From the NCBI RefSeq assembly GCF_000768065.1, contig NZ_JRKM01000001.1, positions 1,302,001 through 1,366,000 of the forward strand: a DNA stretch of 64,000 nt, read 5' to 3'. Position numbers and translations under genes: made by a program. Shown here piece after piece: positions 61,614-64,000 of the stretch. This stretch comes from Aquabacterium sp. NJ1. Lineage in GTDB: Bacteria > Pseudomonadota > Gammaproteobacteria > Burkholderiales > Burkholderiaceae_C. The notes under the pieces are model-generated. The model made no database searches and was not told the origin of the DNA. It saw only the letters and a program-made list of their open reading frames with translations. Position 1 is the stretch's first letter. Every line of letters starts with the position of its first letter.

Positions 61614-64000
61614 ATGTCCGCCCAGACCACCGAGTCCCCCGCCGCTGATCCCGTCACCACGCCGGCGATCACCATGCCCAAACCGCCCAAGCCGCTGAAC
61701 GGCTACCGGCCGTATTGGGCCAAGCGCTTTGGCCGGGCCAAGTTCCTGCCCATGAGCCGCGAGGAGATGAACGAGCTCGGCTGGGACAGCTGCGACATCA
61801 TCATCGTCACGGGCGACGCCTATGTGGACCACCCCAGCTTCGGCATGGCCGTGATCGGCCGCGTGCTGGAGGCCCAGGGCTTCCGCGTGGGCATCATCGC
61901 GCAGCCCGACTGGCAAAGCGCCGACCCGTTCAAGGTGCTGGGCAAGCCCAATTTGTTCTACGGCGTGGCGGCCGGCAACATGGACTCGATGATCAACCGC
62001 TACACGGCTGATCGCAAGATCCGCAGCGACGACGCCTACACGCCCGGCGGCGTGGCCGGCAAGCGGCCTGATCGCGCCTCGCTGGTGTACGCCCAGCGCT
62101 GCAAGGAAGCCTACCCCGAAGTGCCCATCATCATGGGCGGCATCGAGGCCTCGCTGCGCCGCATCGCGCACTATGACTATTGGTCCGACAAGGTGCGCCG
62201 CTCCATCATCATGGATGCCAAGGCCGACCTGCTGCTGTACGGCAACGCCGAGCGCGCGATCGTGGAAGTGGCCCACCGCCTGGCCGCCCGCGAGCCCGTC
62301 GAGCAGATCACCGATGTGCGCGGCACCGCCTTCCTGCGCCGCACCAATGACCCGAGCGCCCAGGGTTGGTTCGAGCTGGACTCCACCGAAGTGGATATGC
62401 CCGGCCGCATCGACCAGCACATCAACCCCTACATGACCATGGCCCAGCAGGCCGAGGCCCAGGGTGAGACCTGCGCACGTGAAGAAGAAGGCGCCTTCGA
62501 TCCGCTCAAGAACAGCGGCAAGGTGAGCATTGGGGGCGAGGCAGGCGGCCAGGCCGATCTGTCCGACGGCGCCAAGCCCATCAAGCTGGTCAGCAACCCG
62601 GCCCTGGCGGCCAAGTCCGCGGCCATCAAGGCCAACGCGGAAGCCGGCCTGCCCGTTCGCAGCGGCAAGATCGCTCTGCCCCCGCGCGACCGCACCGTGA
62701 TCCGCCTGCCCTCTTATGAGCAGGTCAAGAGCGACCCCGTGCTGTATGCCCACGCCAACCGCGTGCTGCACCTGGAGACCAACCCCGGCAACGCCCGCGC
62801 ACTGGTGCAGGCCCATGCCCACCGCGACGTGTGGATCAACCCGCCGCCCATCCCGCTGACCATGGCCGAGATGGACTACGTCTTCGGCCTGGAGTACGAG
62901 CGCAGCCCGCACCCGGCTTATGCCGATGAAAATGGCAGCCACGACCACGGCACCAAGATCCCCGCGTGGGAGATGATCCGCTTCAGCGTGAACATCATGC
63001 GTGGCTGCTTCGGCGGCTGCACCTTCTGCTCCATCACCGAGCATGAAGGCCGCATCATCCAGAGCCGCAGCGAGGACTCGGTCATCCACGAGATCGAAGA
63101 GATCCGCGACAAGGTCAAGGGCTTCACCGGCGTCATCTCCGACCTGGGCGGCCCCACCGCCAACATGTACCGCATCGGCTGCCGATCCAAGGAGATCGAG
63201 GCCGCTTGCCGCAAGCCCTCGTGCGTCTACCCCGGCATCTGCCCCAACCTCAACACGCACCACGGCCCGCTCATCAAGATGTACCGCCGTGCGCGCGAGT
63301 TGCGTGGCGTCAAGAAGATCCTGATCGGCTCGGGCCTGCGTTATGACCTGGCCATCAAGTCACCCGAGTACATCAAGGAGCTGGTCACGCACCACGTGGG
63401 CGGCTACCTGAAGATCGCGCCGGAGCACACCGAGGGCGGCCCGCTGTCCAAGATGATGAAGCCGGGCATCGGCACCTACGACAAGTTCAAGCAGCTGTTC
63501 GAGCAGTACAGCGCCGAGGCCGGCAAGAAGCAGTACCTCATCCCCTATTTCATCGCCGCCCACCCGGGCACCAGCGACGAAGACATGATGAACCTGGCCG
63601 TCTGGCTCAAGCGCAATGGCTTCAAGGCCGACCAGGTGCAGACCTTCTACCCCAGCCCCATGGCCACGGCCACGGCCATGTACCACTCGGGCCGCAACCC
63701 GCTCAAGGGCATCAGCCGCATTGAGGGCAAGGCCGAGAAGGTGGACATCGTCAAGGGCGAGAAGCGCCGCCGCCTGCACAAGGCCTTCCTGCGCTACCAC
63801 GACCCCAACAACTGGCCACTGCTGCGCGAGGCGCTCAAGGCCATGGGCCGTGCCGACCTGATCGGCAATGGCCAGCACCACCTGATCCCCTTCTACCAGC
63901 CGCAGACGGATGGCAGCTACCAGAGCGCGCGCCGCAAGAACTCGACAGGGTCGGGCAGCAAGGCCTCGGTGGTCACCACCGGCCGCACCAACCGCGCCGT
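61614..64000 (+). CDS. ygiQ: YgiQ family radical SAM protein, 3' end outside window
   Basis: The first 795 codons are present and the frame is open to the last base. N-terminal features are [27 protein letters not shown] and [30 protein letters not shown] vitamin-B12-like domain follows, then the radical SAM core with the cluster cysteines CFGGCTFC (Cys465, 469, 472) and [27 protein letters not shown] and [12 protein letters not shown] are typical of YgiQ. These proteins are predicted radical SAM enzymes of unknown substrate. A polar insertion of about 60 residues (about 280-340) lies between the two halves. The last residues seen are Ser/Gly/Lys-rich. Confidence 0.95.
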   Translation, partial: MSAQTTESPAADPVTTPAITMPKPPKPLNGYRPYWAKRFGRAKFLPMSREEMNELGWDSCDIIIVTGDAYVDHPSFGMAVIGRVLEAQGFRVGIIAQPDWQSADPFKVLGKPNLFYGVAAGNMDSMINRYTADRKIRSDDAYTPGGVAGKRPDRASLVYAQRCKEAYPEVPIIMGGIEASLRRIAHYDYWSDKVRRSIIMDAKADLLLYGNAERAIVEVAHRLAAREPVEQITDVRGTAFLRRTNDPSAQGWFELDSTEVDMPGRIDQHINPYMTMAQQAEAQGETCAREEEGAFDPLKNSGKVSIGGEAGGQADLSDGAKPIKLVSNPALAAKSAAIKANAEAGLPVRSGKIALPPRDRTVIRLPSYEQVKSDPVLYAHANRVLHLETNPGNARALVQAHAHRDVWINPPPIPLTMAEMDYVFGLEYERSPHPAYADENGSHDHGTKIPAWEMIRFSVNIMRGCFGGCTFCSITEHEGRIIQSRSEDSVIHEIEEIRDKVKGFTGVISDLGGPTANMYRIGCRSKEIEAACRKPSCVYPGICPNLNTHHGPLIKMYRRARELRGVKKILIGSGLRYDLAIKSPEYIKELVTHHVGGYLKIAPEHTEGGPLSKMMKPGIGTYDKFKQLFEQYSAEAGKKQYLIPYFIAAHPGTSDEDMMNLAVWLKRNGFKADQVQTFYPSPMATATAMYHSGRNPLKGISRIEGKAEKVDIVKGEKRRRLHKAFLRYHDPNNWPLLREALKAMGRADLIGNGQHHLIPFYQPQTDGSYQSARRKNSTGSGSKASVVTTGRTNRA

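Noticed and set aside
1..64000. tRNA, rRNA, insertion sequence, integrase or phage genes
   Set aside because: None was recognised on either strand; gaps between genes are short and hold no such structure.

Overview
The window is a chromosomal segment of a GC-rich Gram-negative bacterium, most likely a betaproteobacterium of the order Burkholderiales (inference, Leptothrix/Aquabacterium/Roseateles-like). The reasons are three PEP-CTERM sorted exoproteins, a Tat-exported high-potential iron-sulfur protein, a livHMGF amino-acid importer, an EgtB/EgtD pair, c-di-GMP proteins and an HlyB/HlyD secretion system. No rRNA, tRNA, CRISPR array, transposase or phage gene was seen. Two genes run off the window: an ExeM-type nuclease at the left edge and ygiQ at the right edge.

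Layout. 1-3.0 kb: frameshifted extracellular endonuclease with an RTX tail, then a PEP-CTERM protein. 3.0-3.6 kb: a weak small ORF. 3.6-5.8 kb: ergothioneine genes egtB-egtD. 5.9-8.0 kb: lemA and two TPM-domain genes. 8.1-11.2 kb: PEP-CTERM protein, DUF3617 protein, endonuclease III and, on the other strand, a PEP-CTERM GDSL hydrolase. 11.3-15.5 kb: SDR-type protein, ferredoxin-reductase fusion, HIT protein and an orphan histidine kinase. 15.5-36.1 kb: a type I secretion locus. HlyB- and HlyD-like genes, followed by a broken glycosyltransferase, run leftwards. Rightwards, across a 392-bp non-coding region, run a secreted coiled-coil protein, a beta-propeller-like protein and one 14-kb gene for a protein of about 4,690 residues. 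36.1-41.7 kb: livF-G-M-H, an aldehyde dehydrogenase and a ribbon-helix-helix-like protein with a histone-H1-like tail, all leftward. 41.9-50.2 kb: S4 RNA-binding protein, acyl-CoA synthetase, DUF302 protein, a sensor diguanylate cyclase, and a MatB-like ligase/class II aldolase/hypothetical run. 50.2-55.5 kb: acyltransferase, PPK2, ABC exporter, MerR regulator and HiPIP. 55.5-64 kb: MASE3-GGDEF-EAL protein, Tim44-domain protein, dbpA, a GNAT-like protein and ygiQ.

How the genes fit together. The most interesting unit is the secretion locus. The giant protein carries, from the N terminus, a degenerate lipase-like region, a LysM-like motif, EF-hand-like loops, RTX repeats, a cadherin-like module, a subtilisin (S8) domain with all catalytic residues visible, a P domain, and then many more RTX blocks and an RTX-type C terminus. 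It is the obvious candidate cargo for the adjacent HlyB/HlyD pair; no TolC-like partner is present here. Its operon is visibly poorer in GC than its surroundings. The left-edge nuclease also ends in RTX-like repeats and could be a second cargo, but in this sequence it is interrupted at an almost perfect hairpin.

All assignments come from reading the sequence and from knowledge of the families; no database search was run.
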